From positions 620,001 through 684,000 of the forward strand of contig CABHOK010000007.1 of NCBI GenBank assembly GCA_902168205.1: a DNA stretch of 64,000 bases. Reading direction: 5' to 3'. The notes under the pieces are model-generated. The model was not told the DNA's origin. It saw only the letters and a list, made by a program, of their open reading frames with translations, and made no database searches. Each line of letters starts with the position of its first letter. The stretch's first letter is position 1. The DNA is from an uncultured Chitinophaga sp. Its GTDB lineage: Bacteria > Bacteroidota > Bacteroidia > Cytophagales > Cyclobacteriaceae. This document shows positions 48,028-55,710 of the stretch, piece after piece. A program made the position numbers and the translations under genes.

Positions 48028-48927
48028 TCTAAGGTATAGTCTCAGCATTACTTTGCCTGCGCTCCCGGTTACGACTCCGCGGAGCAGCATGCTGTGCTTA
48101 TTCCTGTAAGGGGATCGGGCATTGATGAGTCTTTTTACGCAGACTCTTCTCTTTAGTATTATCATAGACTAACGTCTTCTAGTCGTTCTGCAGGAGGTGT
48201 TCTGAATCCTTACCGGAGTTTCAACAGCCGCACCCGTTTACCTTTTATCCTCGGATAAAAGACTCATTCGAGGGGGACTACTGTCATTTACTTCACCTTG
48301 CAAGAGCATTGATTACTCTGGAGATTCTCCTCGGTAACACTTATTCTCAAAGGAGGTACTGCTCATTTTCAGCATCATTCCCTCTGGCATACGGCCAGAT
48401 GCAAGAGTATGAACTACACAAACCAACTCCCGGCTGGCATTTTTTTACGAATGAAAAATTCTTTTTTTCATAGAGGTTCACCTTGTTTTTACAGGCAGTA
48501 AAGCTGTCGTTACAGCTTACTAAACAGGTGAAGTACATACGGATACCGTAGTGAAAATCATACGCAGTAACCTTCGGAATAACCTGAAAGATCACTTTCT
48601 CATAGGGAAAATGATCACCTGGCCGAAACATTTTTGGACACTGATCAAGAAGCGGACTACTCGTAAACGACTCGCGCATCATCACACAAGTCACTCACTG
48701 GAGTGACATAAACCCTGACATAAACATGTGGTACATCTCGGGCTACACCTTGCCCAGCAATAGAAAACAAGCGCGATAAAGAAAAACTATGCTTGACTTT
48801 CCCTATAATTGTGAGACTTTTCGTAAATGAAACGACAGATGCTATAGGGAAGATTAGGATAATTTAAACCACATCTGTATTTTCGAAAAAGTTAAGTTTA
48901 ACTATTAACTACAAATTAAAAAACGCT
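48028..48927. other. 900-bp hairpin-rich non-coding region
   Basis: No credible gene is present; a 115-codon minus-strand frame at 48347-48694 has no family resemblance. At least nine inverted repeats were read directly: 48075-48084, 48085-48094, 48127-48146, 48242-48261, 48383-48399, a nested pair 48477-48532 enclosing 48499-48519, 48538-48550, 48690-48707, and long-range arms 48797-48807 / 48843-48852. The density is higher than in the other intergenic stretches of the window. It could encode a structured non-coding RNA or be a decayed element; strand is undetermined. Confidence 0.5.
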
Positions 48928-49311
48928 ATGGCAAAAAAAGCGAAGAAGGCAGCAAAGAAAACTGCCAAGAAATCAGCTCCTAAGAAAGCTGCTAAGAAAA
49001 CGGTAAAAAAAGCAGCTCCTAAGAAAGCAGCGAAAAAAGCAGCCAAGAAAAAGTCTGCACGTAAACCAAACGCAGCGTTCATGGCACCTCTTACTCCAAG
49101 CGCTACACTCGCTGAAGTAATCGGTACAAAGCCACTGCCAAGAACTGAGATCATCAAGAAGATCTGGGACTACATCAAGAAGAACAAACTTCAGGACCAG
49201 AAGAACAAGAGAATGATCAATGCAGATGCTAAACTGAAAGCTGTTTTCGCTGGCAAAGGTCAGATCTCAATGTTTGAATTAGCGAAAGTGATCAACAAGC
49301 ACGTAAAGTAA
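48928..49311 (+). CDS. SWIB/MDM2-domain protein with histone H1-like tail
   Basis: The 127-residue product has a Lys/Ala-rich N-terminal half (about 1-46) made of AAKKTAKK-type repeats resembling the C-terminal tail of histone H1. A SWIB domain follows (about 50-127), with the signature FMAPLTPSATLAEVIGTKPL, RTEIIKKIWDYIKKNKLQDQ and ELAKVINKHVK. SWIB domains occur in eukaryotic chromatin remodellers and, in bacteria, in chlamydial topoisomerase fusions and small free-standing proteins. A role in nucleoid organisation is inferred from the tail. It is a single-gene unit with a strong terminator and lies right after the hairpin-rich region. Confidence 0.94.
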   Translation: MAKKAKKAAKKTAKKSAPKKAAKKTVKKAAPKKAAKKAAKKKSARKPNAAFMAPLTPSATLAEVIGTKPLPRTEIIKKIWDYIKKNKLQDQKNKRMINADAKLKAVFAGKGQISMFELAKVINKHVK

Positions 49312-49333
49312 TTCTTACATTGCAAAGTATAAG

Positions 49334-49366
49334 AGGTCATTTGTCTGAGACGAATGACCTTTTATA
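49334..49366 (+). terminator. Intrinsic terminator after the SWIB gene
   Basis: AGGTCATT and AATGACCT (49334-49341 / 49353-49360) close onto an inner TGTC/GACG stem with a 3-nt loop, giving about 12 bp including one wobble. TTTATATTTTATA follows on the plus strand. The convergent LRR gene ends at 49387, so the hairpin may serve both. Confidence 0.85.
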
Positions 49367-49386
49367 TTTTATACCGGTAGCCGCTA

Positions 49387-51819
49387 TTAATAGAATACCA
49401 CGTTACACTCCGGCTTCTTCTTTTTGAAGCTGGCAATGGTCTTGGAAGAAATACCCGTGTTATAGCACTTGAATGTTTTGAGCGGAAGGTTTTCCAGGGC
49501 ACTGATCTTCTTTACACGGGTGTTGGAGCAATCCAGATACTCCAGCGCAGTAAGTTTCTCCAATGCACTTAAGCCATCAATCTGTGTTCCGGCACAATTC
49601 AGCTTCCGTATCGAAGGTAAATTTTCCAGTACATCCAGTTCTTCCACCGGTGTACTCGATATGTCGAGGTCTTCGAGATTGGTAAGTTGTGCGAGGGGTT
49701 CCAGCTTACGCACCGGACTGTTCACAACATGCAGCGACTTCAGTGTCTTTAACGTTACGAGTGGTGCCAGATCATGTATACCCGTGGCAGCGAAGTGAAG
49801 ATCGCGCAGGCGTACAAACTCACGCAGCACGGTGAGATCATTTACCTGGGCATCGCTGAAGTGTAGTACTTCCAGTTCAACCAGGCGATGCAGGTCTTCG
49901 CGCTTGGCATTGGCACTTATAGCCACCTGTGTTTTAAAAATACCTTTCCATTCTTCTGGCAGGTTCGTCCACCAACGCACCAGGCTATCGGTTTTATATA
50001 CCACGAGGCACCGCGGATTTTTACTGAGGAAATCCTGCACATGATTATTATTGATCGCGGTATGATCAACGTAAAGTGCCTTGAGCGAAGCGTTATCAAC
50101 CAGCGGAGTAATGCTTTGTATCTTGCTGTTGTCGGCACGCAGCACGGTTAATTTCTGAAACGGATCGAGCACCGACAGATCCTCCACCGGTGTATCGCTG
50201 ATGTCGAGCAGGCGTATATTCTTGTGCGCACCTATAGCCGAGAGATCTTTTACTGAAGTTTTACTCGCGATGATCACCTGGATCTTCCGGAGTTTACGAA
50301 GTGGTTCAAGGTCTCTGATCTGGTTGTTACCGGAGAGATTTACCGAGTCGAGATTCATCACACGGGCGAGTTCTTCCTTCGAAGGATTCATACCCGTTTT
50401 GATCGCGGCACTGAATACTTTGCGCCATTTATCGGGCAGTGTATCCCACCAGGTCTTCAGATCATCAGTATCGAAGATCACCAGCACACCGGGGTTAGCC
50501 GCCATGAAGGCATCCGCCAGGGAGCGGTCGATCTGTGTATGGTCGCAATATACCCGCTCCAGCGCATTCAAATCCTGCAGGGCATTCAGATTCGTGATCA
50601 GGGTATAGTTCGCGTATAGCGCCTGTAACTTCGCTGTACCGGCCAATGGACTGAGGTCGGCAACGCCTGTACTGTCAATATATAGCGTAGTCAGATTTTT
50701 AAACGCGGCCAGCGCAGTCAGGTCGGCAATGCGTGTACCCGAGGCGTTGAGCTCCTCCACCATGGTCAATGTACTGAGGGGAGCCAATGTAGTTATACCA
50801 GTGCGCGACACATTGAGGTAACGCAATTCGGTAAGGTTACCCAGCACCGTCAGGTCCGTTACGCGGGTCTTGTACATACCCAGGTGCTGCAACTTCAGCA
50901 TCTTCTCCATCACACTTATATCATTCACCGCGGTGTTATTCAGATTAAACCTGATGAGCTTCTCCGAATAGCGAAGCGGTGCTATATCGGTAATGCGGGT
51001 GCCGGATATATCGAGTTCTTCCAGTTCGGTAAGGTTCCGTACCGGACTCAGATCAGTGATGGATGTATTGGACAGGTTCAACACGCGCAGGTTGGTAAGC
51101 TGCCCGAGAGGTTCAATGTCCTGTATATATTTATTGGCGCTGAGGTCGAGCGCGTCTATGGAAGTGATGTTCTGTATATCTTCCAGGTCTATACTATCGG
51201 TTATGTTGAGCTTTCGCTCGAATATAGATTGCCATTCGTATGAGAGCTGGTCCCACCATTGGGCCAGTGCTTTCTTCTGATTGAACTCGCGGGTATAGAT
51301 GCTTACGATCTTGAGGTCCTGGTCTTTCGCATCGTAGTTGATCTCGATATACCGTGGCACCGTGTTATTGATAGCCTTTCCATCGGCCGTAGTGCCCTTC
51401 ATATTCCGCAGCAGCGATACTTTATAGAACAGGTTGTTATTGGCCGTGGTTTTTCCCTGTATATCTTTTATCGTGAACTCGAACTTTACATTCTGAAAAA
51501 AGAAATCCACGTCCTTGAGATACGCCTGCACATCTTTATTGGTGATTACGTTTCGTTTTTCAGCGAGGTCGTCTTCAATCTGCACTTTGCCATCGCGGAA
51601 GATCTTGCTATAGCTTTGGGTGATCAGTATATCTTTATCTCCGGCCGGAGTGCTGCCGCTTCCCAGTGTATTCAATACATACTCCAGGAAAGCAACCATG
51701 TCTTTTACTTTCTGCTGATGTTGCTTCGTAGGATCAGATTTACTCTGCCCCTGCCCGAACGAAGTATAGGCAGCACCCAATAAAAGAACAGCGGCAAACC
51801 ACCGCTTACTTTCTTTCAT
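49387..51819 (-). CDS. Large secreted leucine-rich-repeat protein
   Basis: The product is about 810 residues. ATG at 51819 (MKESKRWFAAVLLLGAAYTS) gives a good signal peptide and a 14-nt overlap with the upstream gene; the longer frame starts within that gene without a signal. An N-terminal domain (about 30-195) has no known family. Three LRR blocks follow, each introduced by a tryptophan-rich helix: WWDQLSYEWQSIF (about 197), WWDTLPDKWRKVF (about 459) and WWTNLPEEWKGIF (about 617). The repeats (LTNLRVLNLSNTSITDLSPV type, about 22 residues) resemble internalin and TpLRR-like repeats. The first two blocks end in a KNP/ANPGVLVIFDTDDL-type cap. It is the last gene of a four-gene exported operon. 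A binding role is likely; the ligand is unknown. Confidence 0.9.
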   Translation of the reverse strand: MKESKRWFAAVLLLGAAYTSFGQGQSKSDPTKQHQQKVKDMVAFLEYVLNTLGSGSTPAGDKDILITQSYSKIFRDGKVQIEDDLAEKRNVITNKDVQAYLKDVDFFFQNVKFEFTIKDIQGKTTANNNLFYKVSLLRNMKGTTADGKAINNTVPRYIEINYDAKDQDLKIVSIYTREFNQKKALAQWWDQLSYEWQSIFERKLNITDSIDLEDIQNITSIDALDLSANKYIQDIEPLGQLTNLRVLNLSNTSITDLSPVRNLTELEELDISGTRITDIAPLRYSEKLIRFNLNNTAVNDISVMEKMLKLQHLGMYKTRVTDLTVLGNLTELRYLNVSRTGITTLAPLSTLTMVEELNASGTRIADLTALAAFKNLTTLYIDSTGVADLSPLAGTAKLQALYANYTLITNLNALQDLNALERVYCDHTQIDRSLADAFMAANPGVLVIFDTDDLKTWWDTLPDKWRKVFSAAIKTGMNPSKEELARVMNLDSVNLSGNNQIRDLEPLRKLRKIQVIIASKTSVKDLSAIGAHKNIRLLDISDTPVEDLSVLDPFQKLTVLRADNSKIQSITPLVDNASLKALYVDHTAINNNHVQDFLSKNPRCLVVYKTDSLVRWWTNLPEEWKGIFKTQVAISANAKREDLHRLVELEVLHFSDAQVNDLTVLREFVRLRDLHFAATGIHDLAPLVTLKTLKSLHVVNSPVRKLEPLAQLTNLEDLDISSTPVEELDVLENLPSIRKLNCAGTQIDGLSALEKLTALEYLDCSNTRVKKISALENLPLKTFKCYNTGISSKTIASFKKKKPECNVVFY

Positions 51820-52627
51820 AATAGAGAAACTTTCTGAGAAGATTTTTTTCAGTATCATTATTTAATTTCACAAGATTCGAGATAAGCCAGCCGGTATTAT
51901 AGCCAGGCCTGTTAAACTCCGAAAGCTCAAAGTACCATCCGCTTACCTGGAAGAAATGGAATTTGACTTCCTCAACGGTCTTAAATTTAAGATTACCCTT
52001 TTTGATCTCATAGAGGAACAGCGAAAGGTGATCCGGCACAAAGCGCTTTACGGTAAACTGACTTACGCTGTCGTTGGCAAAGGCTTTGCGTAAATTCATA
52101 AAGTCAAGCTCATGACTCAGCGGGTGTATAAATTTACCGACTCGCAACGTATCGCGCTGAAAGTATGGATCAAACATACCGGCATGTACTTTACTGATTA
52201 CCCACTTGCTGCCGAGATGATCTTTCTCCAATTCCATAAACAGAATCACCGTCTGGTTCTTTCCATTCATAGTAAACGTAGTGTGTACTTCCGAATACCA
52301 GTTGCCCCCGTGAAAGTCGAGCAGCACGGGCTTCTCCAATACCTCCTTTGCAAACTGTACTTTCAGATCGTTGCTGATGCCGCGGTTATCCGCATCGAAC
52401 AACATACCGATATACTTCCTGCGAAGTTTTTCATTCCGATATAGTTTGTCTTTCGGATAGTACCGGTCGCCCTTCTCGTTCTCTTCACCGTTAAACCTCC
52501 TGAAAAACTGGTTTACCTGTTTGGTCTCAGCATACAGTTTACTTTCATCATCCGCTGCAAGCTGCGCCAGCAGCGGATGTGAAACCAGAAATAAAATTAT
52601 AAAGCCTGATAAGAAGATCGATCTCAT
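51806..52627 (-). CDS. Exported protein of unknown function (LRR operon, gene 3)
   Basis: The 273-residue product has a signal peptide (MRSIFLSGFIILFLVSHPLL, cleaved after LAQ). No known family was recognised. The N-terminal part (FRRFNGEENEKGDRYYPKDK) is highly charged. The middle alternates beta-strands (NWYSEVHTTFTMNGKNQTVI, KWVISKVHAGMF), and the C-terminal third contains VEEVKFHFFQVSGWYFELSE, which suggests an alpha/beta fold of the NTF2-like kind. It overlaps the upstream gene by 4 nt (ATGA) and the downstream LRR gene by 14 nt, so the three are probably translated as a unit. Absence of a lipobox predicts a soluble periplasmic protein. Confidence 0.85.
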   Translation of the reverse strand: MRSIFLSGFIILFLVSHPLLAQLAADDESKLYAETKQVNQFFRRFNGEENEKGDRYYPKDKLYRNEKLRRKYIGMLFDADNRGISNDLKVQFAKEVLEKPVLLDFHGGNWYSEVHTTFTMNGKNQTVILFMELEKDHLGSKWVISKVHAGMFDPYFQRDTLRVGKFIHPLSHELDFMNLRKAFANDSVSQFTVKRFVPDHLSLFLYEIKKGNLKFKTVEEVKFHFFQVSGWYFELSEFNRPGYNTGWLISNLVKLNNDTEKNLLRKFLYYERK

Positions 52628-53202
52628 GCACTTGTTTCCGTCACCCGTATATCTCCTAACATAACATCCCAGAACTCAACAATGCGTCCTTGTATCTGGG
52701 TCTTCTTTCGCTCCACGTATATCGTGATATCCTTCTTGGTAGTATCCTTATACTTCATACCATCATCCGATTCTCCTTCGAAGCGCTGGTAGATAGTAAC
52801 AACACCTACATAACGTCCATCGGGCTGACGCTCCAGGTCACTGATGTAGTGTATATCATACCAGGTAATCGATACGCGATCGTAGTTCAACGCGATCAGT
52901 CTTTCAAAGTACTTGCGAACTTTATAGTAGTTTACCTCCTTGCGGTTAAGTGATGACACGCCCATCTCGGCATCCGGTGCGAAGAGCTCTTCGGCACGGT
53001 CCATTACCCGGGTTGCCTCGGAATACGGTGTCTTCTTGTTACCAATGATGCTGATATACTTACTGAGATCTCTCACTTTTTCCAAAGCAAGTGAATCGAT
53101 CGCCTGCTTTCTCGCAGGACTTATCTCAGCGCTCTGTGCGGTAGCACGATCTATAGTAAGCAAGCTTAAAAACAATACTCCTATATATTTATAGTGACTC
53201 AT
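52624..53202 (-). CDS. Exported protein of unknown function (LRR operon, gene 2)
   Basis: The 192-residue product has a signal peptide (about 1-22, ending ATAQS). The mature protein shows ATRVMDRAEELFAPDAEMGV, YYKVRKYFERLIALNYDRVS and YVGVVTIYQRFEG, a helix-helix-sheet pattern reminiscent of NTF2-like domains; the match is by eye only. The last strand region is EFWDVMLGDIRVTE. It ends in a 4-nt ATGA overlap with the next gene and starts 24 nt after the coiled-coil lipoprotein gene. Codon use and spacing fit a co-translated operon. No catalytic motif is visible. Confidence 0.83.
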   Translation of the reverse strand: MSHYKYIGVLFLSLLTIDRATAQSAEISPARKQAIDSLALEKVRDLSKYISIIGNKKTPYSEATRVMDRAEELFAPDAEMGVSSLNRKEVNYYKVRKYFERLIALNYDRVSITWYDIHYISDLERQPDGRYVGVVTIYQRFEGESDDGMKYKDTTKKDITIYVERKKTQIQGRIVEFWDVMLGDIRVTETSA

Positions 53203-53226
53203 GTTATTGGATTTAAAGTGTATAGT

Positions 53227-53757
53227 TTATTTCTGTTTGGTTAATTCCAGTTCGGCAATGCGGCCGGAGCCATCGAACTGAATATTGCTGATCTTGTTGA
53301 AATTCTTTTTCTGATCTTTCAGGTAGTTGAGATAGTCGCGGATGGTTGTAGGACGATCGTAATCTTTCTGTCCGTTCTCTTCGCTGATCACGATCAGTAC
53401 CGGAGTATCAGCCGATGAAAAAAGTGACAATGCTTCGTTGATGCTGCTGTTGGCCGATGCTACATTCGATGAACCGGCAATCGCGCTGAAGTATTGTTCG
53501 AGCCGTGCCTTGGGTTCGCGCGACTTTGCTTCAGCTTCACGTCTGGCGCGTTCTTCTTCAGCCAGTGCCTTTCTTCTCTCCTCCTCTTCCTTCTGTTTGC
53601 GAAGCGCTGCTTCCTGTTCCTGTTTTACTTTTTCAAGCGATGCCTGGTTGCTGGCTTCCATCGCTTTCTTTTTACTCTTGCAACTAGCTCCTGCCAGCAT
53701 CAGTATGAGGAGGGCTGCTGTAATTAGTCTCGAGGAGTTTCTGATTTGATGTATCAT
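53227..53757 (-). CDS. Coiled-coil lipoprotein (LRR operon, gene 1)
   Basis: The 176-residue product carries lipobox LAGASC (Cys near residue 26) followed by KSKKK. Residues about 35-85 form a continuous charged coiled coil (KQEQEAALRKQKEEEERRKA onward). A C-terminal globular part of about 90 residues has SSADTPVLIVISEENGQKDY and RPTTIRDYLNYLKDQKKNFN, ending in a beta hairpin. It heads a four-gene minus-strand operon whose other members are exported and unknown. The lipid anchor plus coiled coil suggests a tethering or scaffold role in the envelope, an inference from architecture only. Confidence 0.85.
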   Translation of the reverse strand: MIHQIRNSSRLITAALLILMLAGASCKSKKKAMEASNQASLEKVKQEQEAALRKQKEEEERRKALAEEERARREAEAKSREPKARLEQYFSAIAGSSNVASANSSINEALSLFSSADTPVLIVISEENGQKDYDRPTTIRDYLNYLKDQKKNFNKISNIQFDGSGRIAELELTKQK

Positions 53758-54233
53758 TTTTCTATTCTGTTTTTATACGTATGAGGAATATTTTCCAATG
53801 TGGAGGCACATAAAATATTATGCCAGTTTAAACCTGTGCTAAAACACGATAGCATAAACGTTTATAGTAATTTGAATATTGTTCTGTGCATATACCGGAC
53901 GATGTGTAGAGAAAGCCCACAAGGCTTGCTATAGGTATACGAACAAATCACCTGCCGGTTAGGGAGGGCAACGCTATTCGTTCGATGAACGTTAGCGGGT
54001 AACCGTTAATCGTTATTAGATAATGGTTAATCGTAGTTGACTAACCGTTATTTGCTCGTCTTTACAAAGTATAGATATAGCAAAAATCAACTTTGAGACC
54101 TTTGTATCTTCTCCGTGTCCTCTGTGCCATTGGATTTTTCAGAACGCTATAGCAAGTTCAACGATAGCTACGAGTCCTCCTCGATTTATAACCTCCTAAT
54201 AACGATTAACTAATAACTGGTAACGATTAACGG
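53758..54233. other. Intergenic region with palindromic TAACGATTAACGG words
   Basis: This 476-bp stretch holds no gene. CCGTTAATCGTTA (54003-54015) is repeated inverted as TAACGATTAACGG (54221-54233), and related words such as TAATGGTTAATCG and TAACCGTTA lie between. The right copy touches the stop codon of the response-regulator gene. The middle (about 54104-54132) has the TCTCCGTGTCCTCTGTGCC type of low-complexity sequence often scattered in Bacteroidota intergenic DNA. Confidence 0.5.
54003..54233. repeat. 13-bp inverted repeat pair with related internal words
   Basis: The arms CCGTTAATCGTTA (54003-54015) and TAACGATTAACGG (54221-54233) are perfect complements about 205 bp apart. Internal near-copies make the region look like a decayed cluster of short palindromic repeats. 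No target duplication was recognised. Confidence 0.5.
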
Positions 54234-54620
54234 TCACGCAAGGATCTGCTTCAACACATCCGGAGAAAGCGGCTTGCTGATATAGTCTTCTATACCATAC
54301 GACTTCGCTTTTGCTATATCCAAAGGATTTTGTGACGATGAGACAACAATAATCTTGATATCGTCACGTTGATCAGGAGGAAGCTTGTTAAACTCTTCCA
54401 GAAAAGAAAACCCGTTCATCACGGGCATGTTCAGATCGAGGAAGATATGCGAAGGTATATTTCGCACGCCTGCAAAGGCATCCTGCAGCAACGTCATTGC
54501 TTCTTTACCATTGAAGACGCTATATACTTCTTTGGCAAGGTTTATTCTTTTCAGAAGATTTTCAGTTATAAAATTGAAAACCGGTTCATCGTCCACTAAC
54601 AAAACTGTGTTTGGCATCAT
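54234..54620 (-). CDS. Single-domain response regulator (CheY-like)
   Basis: The 128-residue product is a complete receiver domain without an output domain. It has VLLVDDEPVFNFITENLLKR (acidic pair near 10-11), the phospho-acceptor Asp in HIFLDLNMPVMNGFSFLEEF (about 62), the switch serine in IIVVSSSQNPLDI (about 94) and the lysine in YISKPLSPDVL (about 116). Unlike the receiver at 16853 it keeps every catalytic residue. Stand-alone receivers of this type in Bacteroidota often serve phosphorelays with hybrid kinases; no kinase adjoins it. Two adjacent ATG codons (54620 and 54617) could start translation. Confidence 0.92.
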   Translation of the reverse strand: MMPNTVLLVDDEPVFNFITENLLKRINLAKEVYSVFNGKEAMTLLQDAFAGVRNIPSHIFLDLNMPVMNGFSFLEEFNKLPPDQRDDIKIIVVSSSQNPLDIAKAKSYGIEDYISKPLSPDVLKQILA

Positions 54621-54922
54621 AACTCGATTAATAGCTAAAGATCACTCCCGCACAACAGCTAATATTAAAAACATCACACAACATAGCAAACCATTCGTGT
54701 CTTTTGTTATCACAAATACGTGGCACGAATTTTTGCACATGCTCTTTATTCCCGGTTTGTAGAAAAAAATCATATCCCCTCCGGGTGCGGTAACGTATAA
54801 CATTCCTGCCGCCATCAATTGAGACATCGTAAATCATATCTGAAAATGTTTTAAGATTTCCAACTGATTAGCGCCTATTGTCTTAACTATTTTACACGTA
54901 TTATTGAGAGAGTTCTACTGCT
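54621..54922. other. Divergent intergenic region
   Basis: A 302-bp region between the leftward response regulator and a rightward small gene, expected to carry both promoters. A 69-codon minus-strand frame (54628-54837) ending 8 nt before the regulator start has no recognisable domain and was not called. Confidence 0.45.
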
Positions 54923-55264
54923 ATGTCAAACATTGATGCCGAGTTACAGCTTACCAGACCTTCTACGGAAAGAATTATAGAATTGGTGCGCATTAACCGC
55001 AACAATCATATCCAGCAATTCCTGGAAGACAACGCCTTGCATCACTTCTTTTCCGAACGTTATCACGTAGAGCATCTCAGCCCGATTAAACTCGAATTTC
55101 TGAAACGTGATCTTAAAGTGCTATCAACGTCAACTGTTGATCTTGTGCATTATGCTTCGCTGATCAAGGACATGAAAGATTCCAACACACTAGCAATCAC
55201 AACAGAACACGAGCACTTCTTTCTTGAGGAACTCGAAGCTATCTTCAAGAAATATATTTTCTGA
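54923..55264 (+). CDS. Small cytoplasmic protein of unknown function
   Basis: The 113-residue product has no signal peptide, membrane segment or known motif. It is predicted to be almost entirely helical (TERIIELVRINRNNHIQQFL, YHVEHLSPIKLEFLKRDLKV, HEHFFLEELEAIFKKYIF) and contains several histidines. It lies 84 nt upstream of thioredoxin on the same strand and divergent from a response regulator, so an operon with thioredoxin is possible. The ATG follows a 26-nt AT-rich stretch and an upstream stop, leaving no better start. Function not assignable. Confidence 0.75.
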   Translation: MSNIDAELQLTRPSTERIIELVRINRNNHIQQFLEDNALHHFFSERYHVEHLSPIKLEFLKRDLKVLSTSTVDLVHYASLIKDMKDSNTLAITTEHEHFFLEELEAIFKKYIF

Positions 55265-55348
55265 TCGCTGCGCCACCAGCAACAACTCACGGTAGCGAAC
55301 TCTCGCGGCATGCAGATTGTTATTGGCTCAGGTATATAAAAAATCATT

Positions 55349-55654
55349 ATGGCTAAAGCGACATTTTCCGATCTGATCAGCAGCGAAAAACCAACTTTTG
55401 TAGATTTCTCTGCCGAGTGGTGTGGTCCATGTAAAATGATGGCACCGATCCTGGAAGACCTCAAGTCTCAGGTAGGTGATAAAGCGCGCATCATTAAAAT
55501 CGACATCGACAGAAACCCGCAGGCCGCAGCGGCATACCAGGTACAAAGCGTACCCACACTGGTTCTATTTAAAAAAGGAAATGTAGTCTGGCGCCAGTCA
55601 GGTGTTGTACCAACCGAATACCTCAAACGCATCATCGATCAACACGCGCTATAA
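55349..55654 (+). CDS. trxA: Thioredoxin
   Basis: The 101-residue product is a classical thioredoxin with the redox motif in FVDFSAEWCGPCKMMAPILE (WCGPC about 24-28), the buried Asp in KIDIDRNPQAAAAY, the cis-proline in VQSVPTLVLFKKG (about 68-72) and a C-terminal helix. It has no signal peptide, so it should act in the cytoplasm as a disulfide reductant fed by thioredoxin reductase, which is not in the window. The length is typical. The assignment to TrxA rather than a paralog is by family only, as these bacteria usually carry several. Confidence 0.95.
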   Translation: MAKATFSDLISSEKPTFVDFSAEWCGPCKMMAPILEDLKSQVGDKARIIKIDIDRNPQAAAAYQVQSVPTLVLFKKGNVVWRQSGVVPTEYLKRIIDQHAL

Positions 55655-55695
55655 GATTGAAAAATTGGAAGATTGGAAGATTTGATGTTCCAATC
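55655..55695. repeat. AT-rich dispersed intergenic repeat (copy 2)
   Basis: Iterations of GATTGGAAGATT lie between the convergent thioredoxin and metallophosphatase genes. AAGATTGGAAGATTT (55669-55683) matches the reverse complement of 25268-25282. TTCCAATC on the right can fold back on TTGGAAGATTGGAA, forming a weak stem. Confidence 0.55.
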
Positions 55696-55710
55696 CTTCA
55701 ATGAAATCTG

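Noticed and set aside
48347-48694. 115-codon minus-strand frame in the hairpin-rich region
   Set aside because: Cys-rich, no recognisable motif, and it crosses several of the stems; better explained as chance.
54628-54837. 69-codon minus-strand frame just before the response regulator
   Set aside because: Well placed for an operon, but no signal, motif or clear codon bias; an overlapping frame of similar size exists in the same place.
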